Position numbers and translations under genes: made by a program. Shown here one piece after another: positions 22,969 through 41,151 of a stretch of 64,000 nucleotides of DNA. Position 1 is the stretch's first letter; every line of letters starts with the position of its first letter. The notes below the pieces were generated by a model. The model saw only the letters and a program-made list of their open reading frames with translations, was not told where the DNA came from and did not search any database. Source of the DNA: Rhizophagus irregularis (lineage: Eukaryota > Glomeromycota > Glomeromycetes > Glomerales > Glomeraceae); assembly GCF_026210795.1 (NCBI RefSeq), contig NC_089442.1:2046001-2110000 (forward strand), given 5' to 3'.

Positions 22969-25236
22969 CTATAATTCTATATCAAACTCTAGTTCTTTTG
23001 ATATATAGCCTAAAACAATTTAATTGTTTATAAAGAATATTAAATAATTCTCTTTTATGACAATATATCACGTACCTTGTTTATTATCAGAATTTTCAAA
23101 TGAAACTAATGAAGAAAAATCAATAGATATAATCTTTGAAATGTAAACATTTAATGATCTACTTGTATAAATAGCTTTTGAGTGAGTTCTTTCAACGAAT
23201 TCAGGACCAAGTTTCTGTGAATTTATTAATTCAATTCTTTTTTCTTCGGCTTGGCCAAAATCACAAACCACATTCTTAGAATTCTTGCACGCGAAAACTG
23301 TAGATTGTACTCCATTGCCTCCAAAATACCAGTCTCTAAAAATCTGACAAATTTCTGCTATAGAAGGTCTTTTTTGGGGATCAGAATCCCAGCAACTTTT
23401 CATTAAATTAGCATAACTTTCTGGCGTATCTTCTGTAATTTTAGGTCGTAGCCCATCAAGAATTTTATAAATAAGTCGAATATCATGCTCAACATTAGCA
23501 AAAGGCTTACAACCTGTTGTAAATTCCCACATAATCATACCCATACTATAAATATCAGATTCCTTGGAAAATGCTGATCCTTTAAATATTTCTGGCGCAA
23601 CATAAGGTATTACTCCATATATTTCATTATTTGATGATGTATTATTTGCGGGTTGTGATAATCCCAAATCTCCGATTTGCCATCTATGAAGGTAATATGA
23701 TGAAGTAAGAAGTATATTTCCGCTATGAAAATCTCGATGTATAAATTCTGCATTATGAATAGTTTCAAGTCTAAAAAAAATAATAATAAAATTAGTATCA
23801 TACATATCATACATAAATTAATCATTTATATAATGTATTTTTATATAAATACCCTTCTGAAATTTGCCATAAAGTTTGTAATTTATTATTCCAAGTAATT
23901 TTAGTAAATCCCTTTTGTAAGTAATTATGTAAATCTCCTCCTGATGCATATTGCATTACTATCATATAATCTTCAAATTCAGGATCTTTTGTAAAACCAT
24001 AAGTTCTTATAATATGATGATAAATTTTACTACAATAATAATTCGATTTTAACTATTAAATTTCAAATTAAAAATTAGATTAATTTAGAATATAATCAAA
24101 TAAAAAGTATAAAAATATTTACCTCATTTAAAAAATATTTGCTCAAATTTTCAGAACTTTTAAATCTTTTTAAAATGACACTTTCATTTCTCCTATTTTC
24201 CTTATTCCTCTTCATACTATAAATATTACTATCGTCATATATTGGATCATTTAGCCAAGTTGCTTGGTATATAATGCCGAATCCTCCCCTTGCTATTTCT
24301 TTTACATCTGTAAATTGGGAATATGGTATCCATTCCAATAAATTTTCTGCTTTATTACAGCTATATCTATAGTTTTTGGTAAATAGGATCACATACTGAA
24401 ATAGGAAGGAAATATTTGTCAATATTTTTTATTTTTTCGGCAAACTCTTCTAATTTTAAATTACTGTGCCTTGAATTAAAAAGAAAATCATCTAAAAAAC
24501 TATTCCCGCTGCTAATATTTGTTACATTAAAAGTAATAGATGATATTCTTTCACATTTTTTACATTGAGATTGATTTGTAAATCCAAAAATAATATTTGT
24601 TGTTAAACAATATCTACATCCAATATAAAATATAAGACAATTCATACAATGCTTTTGACATTCTGATGTAAAAATTAATTTTGAATAACAAGATTCACAA
24701 TAAGATATATTATTCCACCATGGTAAATAAATAATTGGAATGGAATTTTTAGTCAAAGTTGATTCGATCCATCCAGAAGAAATCAAATAACAATTCGAAC
24801 ACAATTTGAATCCTTTCGCAATATTATGATTTGTTCCTTGATATAACGATTTTTCACATAGTTTACAATATTTTTCCCTTTCAATTACATTGTATGAACC
24901 ATAATCGGATGCATTATAACAAAAATAACTTGCGGGTATTTGTTTAAAGTATAAAATTTTCAAACAGTTTCTACAGCATTCTTCAATATTTGATATCCCA
25001 ATTATTTTATGTTTATTACATCCTAATAAATATACGTCCAAGTACACGTCACTATTATTATTAATATCAGTGATGTAGAGAGAGAACCATTTTTTACAAT
25101 ATTTTTGCGAACAAAAAGGCGTCCAAATATATTCTCCTTCACAATTAAGGCAGTTATTATCCTTCTCATTAAAAGAAATAAATAAAATCGGGATTGGACT
25201 AGATTTTAATTTTGGAGTTGGATCTTTGTCATTCAT
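22969..25236 (-). CDS. Cys-knuckle/TKL protein kinase, paralog 3 (one frame change)
   Basis: Exons (minus): 24123..25236, 23853..24052, 23076..23770, 22969..23009. The start is the ATG of MNDKDPTPKLKSS; the longer frame begins only at a TTG. Cys pairs: CLNCEGE, KYCKKW (the second Cys of this pair is Trp here), CRNC, CKLCEKS, CSNC, CESC, CMNC, CRYC, CKKC. The frame changes by +1 near 24370, between the Cys module and the kinase, at a CAAAAAC sequence; this is where paralog 1 also changes frame. The kinase is complete: RGGFGIIYQAT, Lys in VILK, HRDFHSGN, DLGLS, APEIFKGS, CWDSDPQKRPS. A ~20-residue insert after the glycine loop (DDSNIYSMKRNKENRRN) is private. The short tail ends GYISKELEFDIEL. 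Either a real pseudogenising indel, a sequence error, or a recoded junction. Confidence 0.75.
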
Positions 25237-25281
25237 GTTTACAAGTTTTATTAGCAAGCATCGGGATTTGAGTACTGACTG

Positions 25282-25289
25282 TATTTATA
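25282..25289 (-). promoter_or_regulatory. TATA-box candidate for kinase paralog 3
   Basis: TATAAATA on the minus strand, 46 bases before the ATG at 25236, followed by ACAGTCAGTACT, comparable to ACAGTATAGGTACG in paralog 2. Confidence 0.5.
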
Positions 25290-28200
25290 TATGATTATTG
25301 ATGATCTAATATATTTATAGTAGAGGTGGTTGCATAATGCATTGACTTTATAATTTTCACCTATTTAGTGGTATAATCAGAAAATTTAAATATTAGCGCA
25401 ATTAATGTATCGGAATAAATAAAATTAACTTCTCCCATCAAATCCTCTGTTATCCTTTGTTTCATTTTTCTAAATTATTTGCAGTCTCATGCATACAAAG
25501 AATTTTGCAACGGACTTTTATATTTATTTCTTCCACATTTTTATTTATAACGTCATAAATTTAGTATATAAAATAATTTTAACTAAATTCCATTCTATTT
25601 CGTTCCCTATTTCAAAATTTTATATTAATATTAACTTCTGTTAGTTGTTTTGCTAATAATAATAATAATAATAAATTGTCAGTTACTTTAAAACATCCTC
25701 CAAGTAATAAATTTTATTAATATACACGTTAACATTGAAAATAAATATAAACGAATTACACGTAAATGACGTAATATAAAATAGTAGAGATTAAGGTTAA
25801 ATAGAAAGATTAATAAGATTAAATTTATCATAAGGATTATTGATACAAATTTACTATCAAAGTTTCAACAAGAAAATTTGAAAAAAAAAAATTAATTACT
25901 AATTATATGAGCAAAATATATGGTCGTGAAAGATTTCTCCTAAAAAAGGAATCTTGTTAGGTCACGGGATAGTTCTTGATATATCAATAATAAAAATAAA
26001 TATATGTTTATCAAGATCGATACTTTTGCGATTATAATGATAAGGGATGTTCAATCAACAAGTATTATTTTTCTTATATCGTGACCAATGTAAATATGAT
26101 ATCATATTATTAGCGTTCCTGGCCTGAATAAATATTAATATTAAATGCAACTTTTGTTCTAAGCTCTACTTTTTGTTTCAGAAGTTTCATCCATTCAACA
26201 GTTATTAATGCTGAAAAATAAATTAACGAGTTAAAAGCAACGTTAATAAAATTTTAAAATCTTTCTCTATTTTTAATATTATATAATAAATTAATATTAT
26301 TATTTACCTCTTTACCGATGAAAAGAGTCTTCTAAATTTCGTTGTGTCGTAATCGTGCAAGCTTCAACTTGGTAATCAGTAATCACGAACATTGCTTCAA
26401 GAGTTTCGAAATGAGATATATTGGACGCGTTTACATTTTACTTTACTACTATTTTTTCTTTTTCTCTTTGCGATTGGCTAATTAAAATTAAACCTTATTC
26501 TTTTTTTTCGGGAGTGACTGTACCAGCTGTACCAAAATTATTACACAATTATTTGGCTAGATTACATGACATGACAATAACGTTTTTAGTACATTATTTT
26601 GGTATAACGCGAGAAATTTTATTATCGCAATAAATAAATAATTAATGAATTTCTTTAATAATTATAAATACAACAAATTCATTCTCAAATCTCAAAAATA
26701 AAAAAATGAAATTAATTTCCTTTGTCTACTTTATTCCTTATTATAATATTATTTGGTGGATTAACTGGAAGTATCTACATATTTAGGTAAATACACTTTT
26801 GATGAGCCTGTTAAAAAAATCGATATAAAATTTACTGTGCATGGCGATAATGATTCCCAAAAAGAAATATTGTCACGTGATCATTATCAACAAATAGCAC
26901 AAGTTAGTACCAAGAATTGATGAAATTGTTTCCTACCAAACCTACTTCCTGGACTTCCCATTTCCAAACATCACAAATCCGGGAATTCCGAACGTTCCAA
27001 TCCCTGAAGTTCAGAAAATTCCTTCTATTCCTGTTCCAAATATTCCTAATGTTATCAATCCCTAAATGAATTGAGTAAAGCTGCATTAGGAAAGTTGCCA
27101 AAAAGCTTTTAATAATATTATTTAAAAACCTCCTATTAAATTTTCGAGATTTTTTTCTCTATTCAATTAATTGTCTTTTTTAATTATAAAAATGATATTC
27201 ATTGCAACTTTCTCTTTATACTCAATATCCTTTCTTCTTAATTTATTAATTGGTATTGAAGACCGGTAATGGAATTTATTTATTTATTGCCTTTGGTTTA
27301 TTAAGTGACCAAAATTGTCGTAAAGCCAAAGATAGAGATATTAATTAATAGTGGGTAAATGTATCATGTAGTGTAGCATCGGGAAATTCGGAAAATTTGT
27401 GTAATAATATAAATTTTATTAAAAAAATTTTTTTTTATCCTTTAATTTACTTTTTAATTTATAAAATTTTAAATTTAAAATAAATAGCCTTTTATATATT
27501 CATTAGATATACTATTTTAGAATTCCCGTCATTCCCGTCATTTGATTACAAAATTTTTGTTTCACAAAATCCATATTACCATAATAAAAGAAGATATTCT
27601 CGATTTGTAAAATTATTTTTTTATGGTGCGCGAGAAATTCGAAATTGACCTTTTCCGGCAGGAATCAGATTTTTTCGACTAAAACGATTCCTCTTTACAC
27701 TGCATGTATAAACTGTTATGGTTTCATTGAATTTTTATTCTCCAAATGATTGTCACATGTGATTCATCCCTAGTTTCAGCAATGATTTGTTCAGCATACA
27801 AAGACGTTTTTCAACTTATTAAAAGATTCCGAAGATCTAAGTTAATCCTGATTATTATCGAATTTTATTTTAATATGTTATACAAATTCTTTATTCTTTT
27901 AACTCCGGAAGAAATACTTGATTAATGGTTTGACAATGTTTTTTTTAGTAAAGGTTATAAGGACAAAGAAAAAAATCTAAGTTTTAATATATCCAAAGTT
28001 AAGATAATAGTTGTTTCGATTGCATTGTGTCATTACATATGATCCAATCAGCTTGCATTTAATCTAACCTTTTATTCTCATATGCATCATTTTATGGGAG
28101 AGATTGATCTTCATACAGATAAAGATAAATCTTTAATCCTTTTGCCGAGGACACAAGTTCCCGCGATCCAAGCTCGATACAATGTGCAGCGCTTTTACCG

Positions 28201-28358
28201 ATCTTCATTATTATCTCACAAGATATATAGAAAAACGAATTTAGTAACAAAAAAAAAACCAAAAAAAAAATTTTTTTTTTCGATTTTACTCCAATTCATC
28301 GGTCCATCATAAATCATATAATTTTTTGTTTTTCCCCCCAAAAAAAGACTAATAAAAA
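25290..28358. other. Long intergenic region, one possible gene relic
   Basis: Mostly AT-rich. About 26780-27064 on the plus strand reads as two adjoining frames, YTFDEPVKKIDIKFTV.. followed, after a frame change near 26910, by a Pro-rich run with IPNVP and VPNIPNV elements ending at TAA. The shift and lack of a start suggest a relic or chance. The frame at 26421-26633 is unsupported. CACGTG occurs at 26876. Confidence 0.35.
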
Positions 28359-31105
28359 ATGGCTGAACGAAGAAAAGAAGAGTTACTGAAAAAGAGACAA
28401 AAACTCGAGGAACTTCGAAGAGCTAGAGAAGAGAGGAAAAAAGAAAAACCTGACGAACCTGCAGACAAAATAGAAGAAAAACCTAATTCGGTATTTTTTT
28501 TTTTTAATAAAAAAAATCGAATGATTTAATTTTCATATAAAAAAGTATTTTTTTAACGGTCTTTTTTTTTCCTAATAAGAGTACAAATAAAAAGGAAGAG
28601 TTACAAAGACTTCTTCTTGAATTGAATCTGCCTAGCAATAACAAACCGCAAACGCCCACCAGTACTAAACTTGAATCAGAAACCCCTGAAGAACAACCCA
28701 CTGCTTCACCTATTCCAGACGAGTCCACTCCCACTCCTAGCCAAATAGCTCCTTCAAGGTAAAAAAAAAAGGGCTTTAAAGTTTTAAAAAATCAACCAGT
28801 ACCAATAAATAACATCATTTCTCTTTAATCATTGTATTAGTCCTTCAATACAAGCAAGTCGGTTTATTCCTAATTTTATTACTTTCGAAGCAGTTATACT
28901 AGATATACCGCCAAAGGTGAATAATATTTTTTATTTCCTAAATCTTTAATTCACCTACGTGACGAATCATTGGACTAACATTAGACACGTGATATTTTAG
29001 GAAATTGTACACTATAATAAAGAAGTACAAACAAAAGACACTTCTTTTGAGCCACCACCACCTTCGGAAGATGAAATTCGCGCAAAAATTGTTAAAGAAT
29101 TTGAAGAAGCGGAAAAACAACGCAAAGCCTATGAAGAAGAACAAAAAATCAAAGCTGAAATAGAAAAGAAGAGAGAAGCAAAATTATGGGGTAAATTTAT
29201 AACAGTAACAAAATATTTTTTTTTTATTCGATTCATCTAATTTAATGATCTAATAATTCTTTTATATTTTAGAATTATCCGAGGAAGAAAAGAAGATTAT
29301 TTTTAATTTACCGGAATTCAGAGATTTCATTGACACTTCTACAAAATATGTAGAAAGAGCAATCAATGAAAATTATGATATTATGAGAGATTATAGAGAA
29401 GGAGAAGATGTTGATGAGTGAGTGTTATTATTCTTATAAGCTAGTTTCTCACATTAATATAAAGCCTTCTAAGATTGTCTTTGTTTACAAAGTGATGAAG
29501 AGGAAGGACCACGTGTAAAATATGTGTGTTCGTACTTTGATGATCGCTGGAATAAAAATCGATCTGTTACTGATGTAAATTGGTCAAAAAAGGTAAATAG
29601 TGACGGACATTTACTTTCATGATGTTTCACAATATGCTGATATTTCTAACTTTTTTAAAATGTGATTAATAAGAATCCAGAACTTTTTATTGCATCGTAC
29701 AATAAAAATCCATATGCAGTCAATGATCCAGATGGAATCGTTTGTGTATGGAGTTTACGTTTATTAGATCGCCCTGAATTCATTTTCCATTCACAAGTTT
29801 GTAATTTTTATCAATTTTCATTTTCATTTTTTTTTTGATAAAGAGATAATTATAACAATGATCTTTATTTTGTGCATATTATTAGTCGGATGTTCTTACT
29901 ACAATGTTTTCTGAATTTCATCCAAGCTATATTATTGGAGGAACATATTCCGGTCAAATCTTAGTTTGGGATATGAGATCAAAGTCTTTACCAGTTTTTA
30001 AGACTCCTCTGGGAGCTGCTGGTCATACGCATCCCGTATATGCAATGCAAATGGTTGGAACACAGAATGCCCATAATCTAATTACTGCAAGTACAGATGG
30101 ATTAGTTTGTTCTTGGCAATTAGATATGATGACTCAACCACAAGAATCTTTAGAACTTGTTCATACAGATCATCCTAAAACCGAAGAAGTATCGGTTACA
30201 ACTTTTGGTTTTCAAAAAAATGAATCTACAGCTTTTTGGGTTGGAACGGAAGAAGGAAATATTTATCAAGCAAATAGATATGCGCACGCTGGAGGGTGAG
30301 ATTATCTTTATAAAAAAAACCATTAAAAATTTTAATTCACAATTAATAAATTCTAATAAATATTTTATTCGATAATCTAGAAAAGCTGGTATCAACCATC
30401 ATGACACTTATAAAGGACATTGGGGACCTGTTACAGGACTTCACTTCCATCCTATTGATGGCCAAGTTGATTTCTCGGATTTATTCTTAACATCGTCAGT
30501 TGATTGGACTGTTAAGTTATGGCGTGCCAAGGTAATATCAAACATTGTTTGAACAATGTATTTTATCTATAAAAGCTAAATTATCTTTTTTCGTGAACAC
30601 TTCAAATAGTCTGTATCGAAACCAACAGCTGGGTCGCAAAGTATTTCACCATTATATTCCTTTGAAGGAGCAGACGATTATATTTATGATGTAAAATGGT
30701 CCCCTACCAATCCAGCCGTATTTGGATGTGTAGACGGAAAAGGAAACTTTTCCTTATGGAATATAAATACGGATACTGAAGTACCTATTTCAACTACTAA
30801 AGTTGGTGACCGCGCATTGAATAAAATTCAATGGGATAAAGATGGAAAGAGAGCCGCTATTGGATCATCAGATGGTCGTGTACATGTTTATGACGTTGGC
30901 GAGGTAATGTTATGTACATTTATTAATTATTGTTTTTTTTTAAAAAAAAAAAATTTTATTTAATAATATTCTTAAATATTGTTTAAATTTGAATTTGTAG
31001 TTATGCAATCCACGCGAAGAAGAATGGAATGTTATGCAAACGAAAATATCAGAAATGATGGATACTCATGATGCTAATGCTGGAAGATACGCTTTAGCAA
31101 AATAA
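28359..31105 (+). CDS. Cytoplasmic dynein intermediate chain (WD40), 11 exons
   Basis: Exons 28359..28490, 28580..28758, 28841..28916, 29001..29190, 29273..29417, 29493..29592, 29674..29796, 29886..30295, 30381..30531, 30610..30903, 31001..31105; all phases agree and give 634 residues, a normal length for the family. The charged N-terminal coiled coil ([16 protein letters not shown]) is the dynactin p150-binding end in this family. A Ser/Thr/Pro-rich linker follows, then YNKEVQT, a family hallmark near the light-chain sites, then [11 protein letters not shown] and YVERAINE. The C-terminal half holds WD repeats ([47 protein letters not shown]). The product would link cargo adaptors to dynein heavy chain for minus-end transport, hyphal nuclear migration and spindle work. 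No lesion seen. Introns are 74-111 nt, very T-rich. Confidence 0.93.
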
Positions 31106-31619
31106 TTTATTTAGCACAATTTTTTCTTTGTTGAGACACAATACATCATTGTAATATAGAACAAGGGTTTATTTGGTGTGAAATAGGAATTTATTTATTT
31201 ATTTTATTTATAAACTAGACGAAAAGATTTGATTTCGTAAATAAAGTCACGTGGCATAATGGTTAAGACACTTTTGACTCACAAATTCTATAACAGTCTA
31301 GACCGTTGATTATGATTGTATTTAAAAAATCCGCTTTCTCTTCCTTTTATACAAATGGGAAATAAATTTGGAAAAAGATCTGCAAATTTTCGAAATTTCG
31401 ATATATTTAGATAAAAAATTTTAGCCACAAAGAGACACAGATTACGGTTGCAGATACCCTACATATGCCTGTTATTTTTTGCATAAATAAGACCTCATAG
31501 TAACTAAATGATTTATTTAGTTTTTTCTCATCAAAAATTTTTTTCGTTTGTAAATATTCTTTTCATAATTTAATTTTTTTTTTTAACCATATTTTCATTT
31601 TCATCGTGAATTGTTAATT
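31106..31619. other. Intergenic between dynein chain and F-box gene
   Basis: 514 bases. A tRNA-A-box-like GTGGCATAATGGTTAAGA occurs near 31250 with CACGTG beside it, but the rest does not fold as tRNA. Otherwise it is AT-rich 3' and 5' flanking DNA. Confidence 0.5.
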
Positions 31620-33568
31620 ATGAATGTGAACCCAACTAGGTTAACACTTTTACATTCGGATTTTATTGTATCACTCGTCTCTCAATATTTTGAATATCAA
31701 GATGATGTTTATAAATGTCTTTTGGTGAATCCATCTTGGGCAAGGGTAAAGTAAATTTATGTTTTTTTTTTCGAGTAAAAAAAAATATATATACATATAT
31801 TTCTAATAATTTTTTTTTTTTTTTTTTTATTAATCCCTTACTTGACTAATTAATTTTTCTTCTTGTGAATTCTTTCATATCATTCGATTAATTCGATTAA
31901 CTTATCGATTAATTTAAAGATGCTTGTTCCAGTGTTGTGGAGAAGTCCAGTATGGAAAACACCAAAATCATTTCAAAAATTCTTGCGTACATTAGAGGAA
32001 GTAGATCCACAACATGATTATGGAAAATTTATCGAAAAATTGACATTTAAACTATATTCAAATACTCCAATGCAATTATTTACAACGCAAACATTGGATA
32101 TTATATCATCAAAATGTCCAAATGTATTATATTTAACATTCGATTGTTTAAAACCTTCAACTCCTTCATATTTCATTACTACAAATAGTGACTTACCTCC
32201 AAATATTTTGGTAACTTTGTTACAAAGATTTCCAAATTTGATCACATTTAAGGGGCCAAGATTTAATACAATGCAATGGCTCGGAGCAGGATTAACACCT
32301 ATGAGGAAAGGACTTCTTCCCAATATAAGATCATTAAGATTATCATTAGATTGGAGGGATCTATCATTACCATTCTTATTACATGATATCGGAAGTCATT
32401 GTCCACTTATTACTTCTCTTGATGTCATAACTGATATTCCTGAACAAACAGCCAAAGTTATTGTAGATGCATTCCCACACTTAACATCATTTTCATGTAT
32501 AACGGCAACATTCCAATCATTAAAGATATTAATTAGCGCATTAAATAAATTAACTTCTTTAAAATTACAATTTGGACAAGATATAACTGATGAACTTTTA
32601 ATAAAAATTACGTCAAAATTTCCCAAATTAGAATCATTCACATTAACAAAAGGTTGGTATTCTTTACCATCATTCATGAAAACTTGGTCATTAATACAAC
32701 AACAAAGTTTAAATTATTTAGAATTTTCTCATTATACTGAGTTAACAAATGATATGTTATTACCTATATTTCAATCATGTCATAATTTAACTTCATTGAA
32801 ATTAATTCATTGTCCTCGTATAACTGATAGTTCTATAACATACTTATCTAAATATCGTGGAAATAATTTAAAAAATTTATTAATTCATCATAATTATAAT
32901 ATTTCTGATCAAGGAATTAGTTCTTTAGAAATTTGTAAGAATTTACTTACTTTAAATTTATTAGAATGTCCTAAAATTACTTCAAAATCTTTAAGTAAAA
33001 TTATTAAAGAATGTAAGAAATTATTAGAATTTTATGGTAGTTTTAATTATAGGTTGACAAATGATATAGTTAGTTGCTTTAATTCTAATTCTTATGAAAA
33101 TAAGAATTTATTGGTTTTTGGTAATAGATTTGTTTGTTTAAATAATATTCAAATTTCCAAAACTATTGATAGTTCAATATTATTTAAATTATCAACAAAA
33201 TTACCAAATTTAAGAAAATTGGATATAAGATATCCGATTAAAAATGTGAACCCAAATGTAAGTGAAAAAATTCTTTCATATATACATATTATAATTTTTT
33301 ATTTTATTAAAATAAATTTTTTTTTTTTTTTTAGAAATTAATTAAAGCTATATTAAATTTCAAATTACTTGAAAAATTATGTATAGTTCCCCCTCCAAAT
33401 TTAAAACGTAAACATTTAAGATTATTAGATACTGAACATAAGCGTTTGAAAGAAATTTGGTTTATGACAAAAGAACATCCTAAAGTTCGGCAATATATTT
33501 ATGAAAATGATAGCAAAAGTGGTATTAGAATTGAACTTTGTATGTTAGCTCACGACGAAGAGATTTGA
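31620..33568 (+). CDS. F-box-like / leucine-rich-repeat protein, 3 exons
   Basis: Exons 31620..31745, 31920..33257, 33335..33568 give 565 residues in frame. Exon 1 plus the start of exon 2 (LTLLHSDFIVSLVSQYF..CLLVNPSWAR, VPVLWRSPVWKTP) has the pattern of a short F-box or F-box-like helix pair: hydrophobic start, CLLVN, W-A-R, LWR.P. From about residue 130 come irregular LRRs with the LT.L.L..C..IT pattern (for example LTSLKLIHCPRITDSS and LLTLNLLECPKITSKS), the cysteine-containing type found with F-boxes. The probable role is a substrate receptor of an SCF ubiquitin ligase, contacting Skp1 by the N-terminus and target by the LRRs. The target is unknown. The family is large in fungi of this kind, so the specific function cannot be read. 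Confidence 0.8.
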
Positions 33569-34101
33569 TTAGTGAGGTTCACATAGTTTTAGGATTATTA
33601 TTATAATAAAAAAGGAGAAATAAGAGTGAAAGAGATGAATTCTTTCTAATTTGAAAGGAAAAGGGAATCGAAGTTGGAACTTTTTTTATTCAGAAAAAAT
33701 GAGTGGATCTCATCTTTTTTAATTTATAAATTATTTCGTTTAAAAAGTTTGTTGCAAAATTTAAAATCAATTTAATTGAAAAAAATCATATCATATCATT
33801 TTAATTTATGTATATATCCTCTTTGTAGAACATCACATGATACACTTGGGGCTGGATCGATCAATTAAATAAAAAAAATCATCTATACGATATACGAATA
33901 TTCATAGTATGATATAAACGTTTGATAAGTTTAAATTTTATGAATTTTTCTTTCAAAAAAAGACAAAAAAATAAAAATAAAAATAAAATAAAATTGACGG
34001 AAGAAATCCAGAATTTTGAATGTTAGTGTATTTAATCAACAGAATTTTTGTAATAAATCATCTTTCTATGAATAATTAAGAAAATCAATATATAAGTAAA
34101 T
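33569..34101. other. Short intergenic between convergent genes
   Basis: 533 bases between the stops of the plus-strand F-box gene and the minus-strand ABC transporter. AT-rich with oligo-A/T runs (for example AAATAAAAATAAAAATAAAA near 33968) that may serve 3' end formation on either strand. No ORF or terminator hairpin stands out. Confidence 0.5.
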
Positions 34102-40370
<6,269 letters not shown>

Positions 40371-41151
40371 TTTTCAAGAGAATCGAAAAATATCTAAATA
40401 AAGAAAAAGAAAAATATTTTTTTTGCATTTTTTTAAAAAAAATTAAGGTTCTAAAAAAAAAAAAATTCAATACAATGAATCGATTAATTCGGATTATCAA
40501 ATTACATGAGAGGGCATGAGAGGTCTAGTCATCTATGGAGAATTTATTCCACCATGTGAATATTTGGCGCAGTATAACAGGAAAACAAAATCCACCAACA
40601 ACAAATAAGAATAGTGATGATCTTCGTAACCGAATTTTTGACGTTTAAATCTAAATGCTATGATAGCCAGTCATCCACTATAAGCTTGTGACACGCTAAG
40701 CTTGTAACACGCTGGAACAAAATTGATTGTTCACCCAAAAACTTTTACATGAATCTCTTAAAACCTAATATCCGATTTAACAACGTTTAGGACAATGAAA
40801 AAAATGAAACAAAAAGTGGATGATACATGCTTTGTATCCTTTTTGTCTTTTTGGAAATAATTCTTTTTGTCCATTTATGTACACAGTGGTTTATTCTTTT
40901 TTACGTTTTAATATAGAAATTAATTTAAAAAAAATACAATTTGCAAAAAATTTTTTTTTGGATACGATTGTTCGTTCCACCTTCCATGTTTCCAAATTAA
41001 TAATAATGTACTACAATATACAAACTCTTTGTTTGTTTCGGATAATATTAGTTTCATTTTAGATATAAATAAGCATATTTTTTTTCTCTAAACACTAAAA
41101 CTTCATCTTTTAATTATCGATTTTTTTTTTAAAAAAAAATAAAAGAAAATT
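40371..41151. promoter_or_regulatory. Divergent intergenic region (ABC transporter / pseudokinase)
   Basis: 781 bases between two outward-facing starts, so it must hold both promoters. Only oligo-A/T tracts near each ATG and a mid region of mixed composition (40500-40800) with a repeated AAGCTTGTRACACGCT (40682, 40698) are seen. Small frames are unsupported. Confidence 0.4.

Noticed and set aside
24360-24400. 30-nt intron (GTATGT..TATAG) to explain the frame change in kinase paralog 3
   Set aside because: Too short compared with all other introns here and would place a stop directly after the junction.
31245-31320. tRNA-like A box (GTGGCATAATGGTTAAGA)
   Set aside because: No acceptor stem, no good B box (GGTTCRANNC) and no anticodon stem pairing; at best a decayed tRNA-derived scrap.
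32018-32677. Minus-strand ORFs opposite the F-box/LRR gene
   Set aside because: Antisense shadows of the LRR-coding exon.
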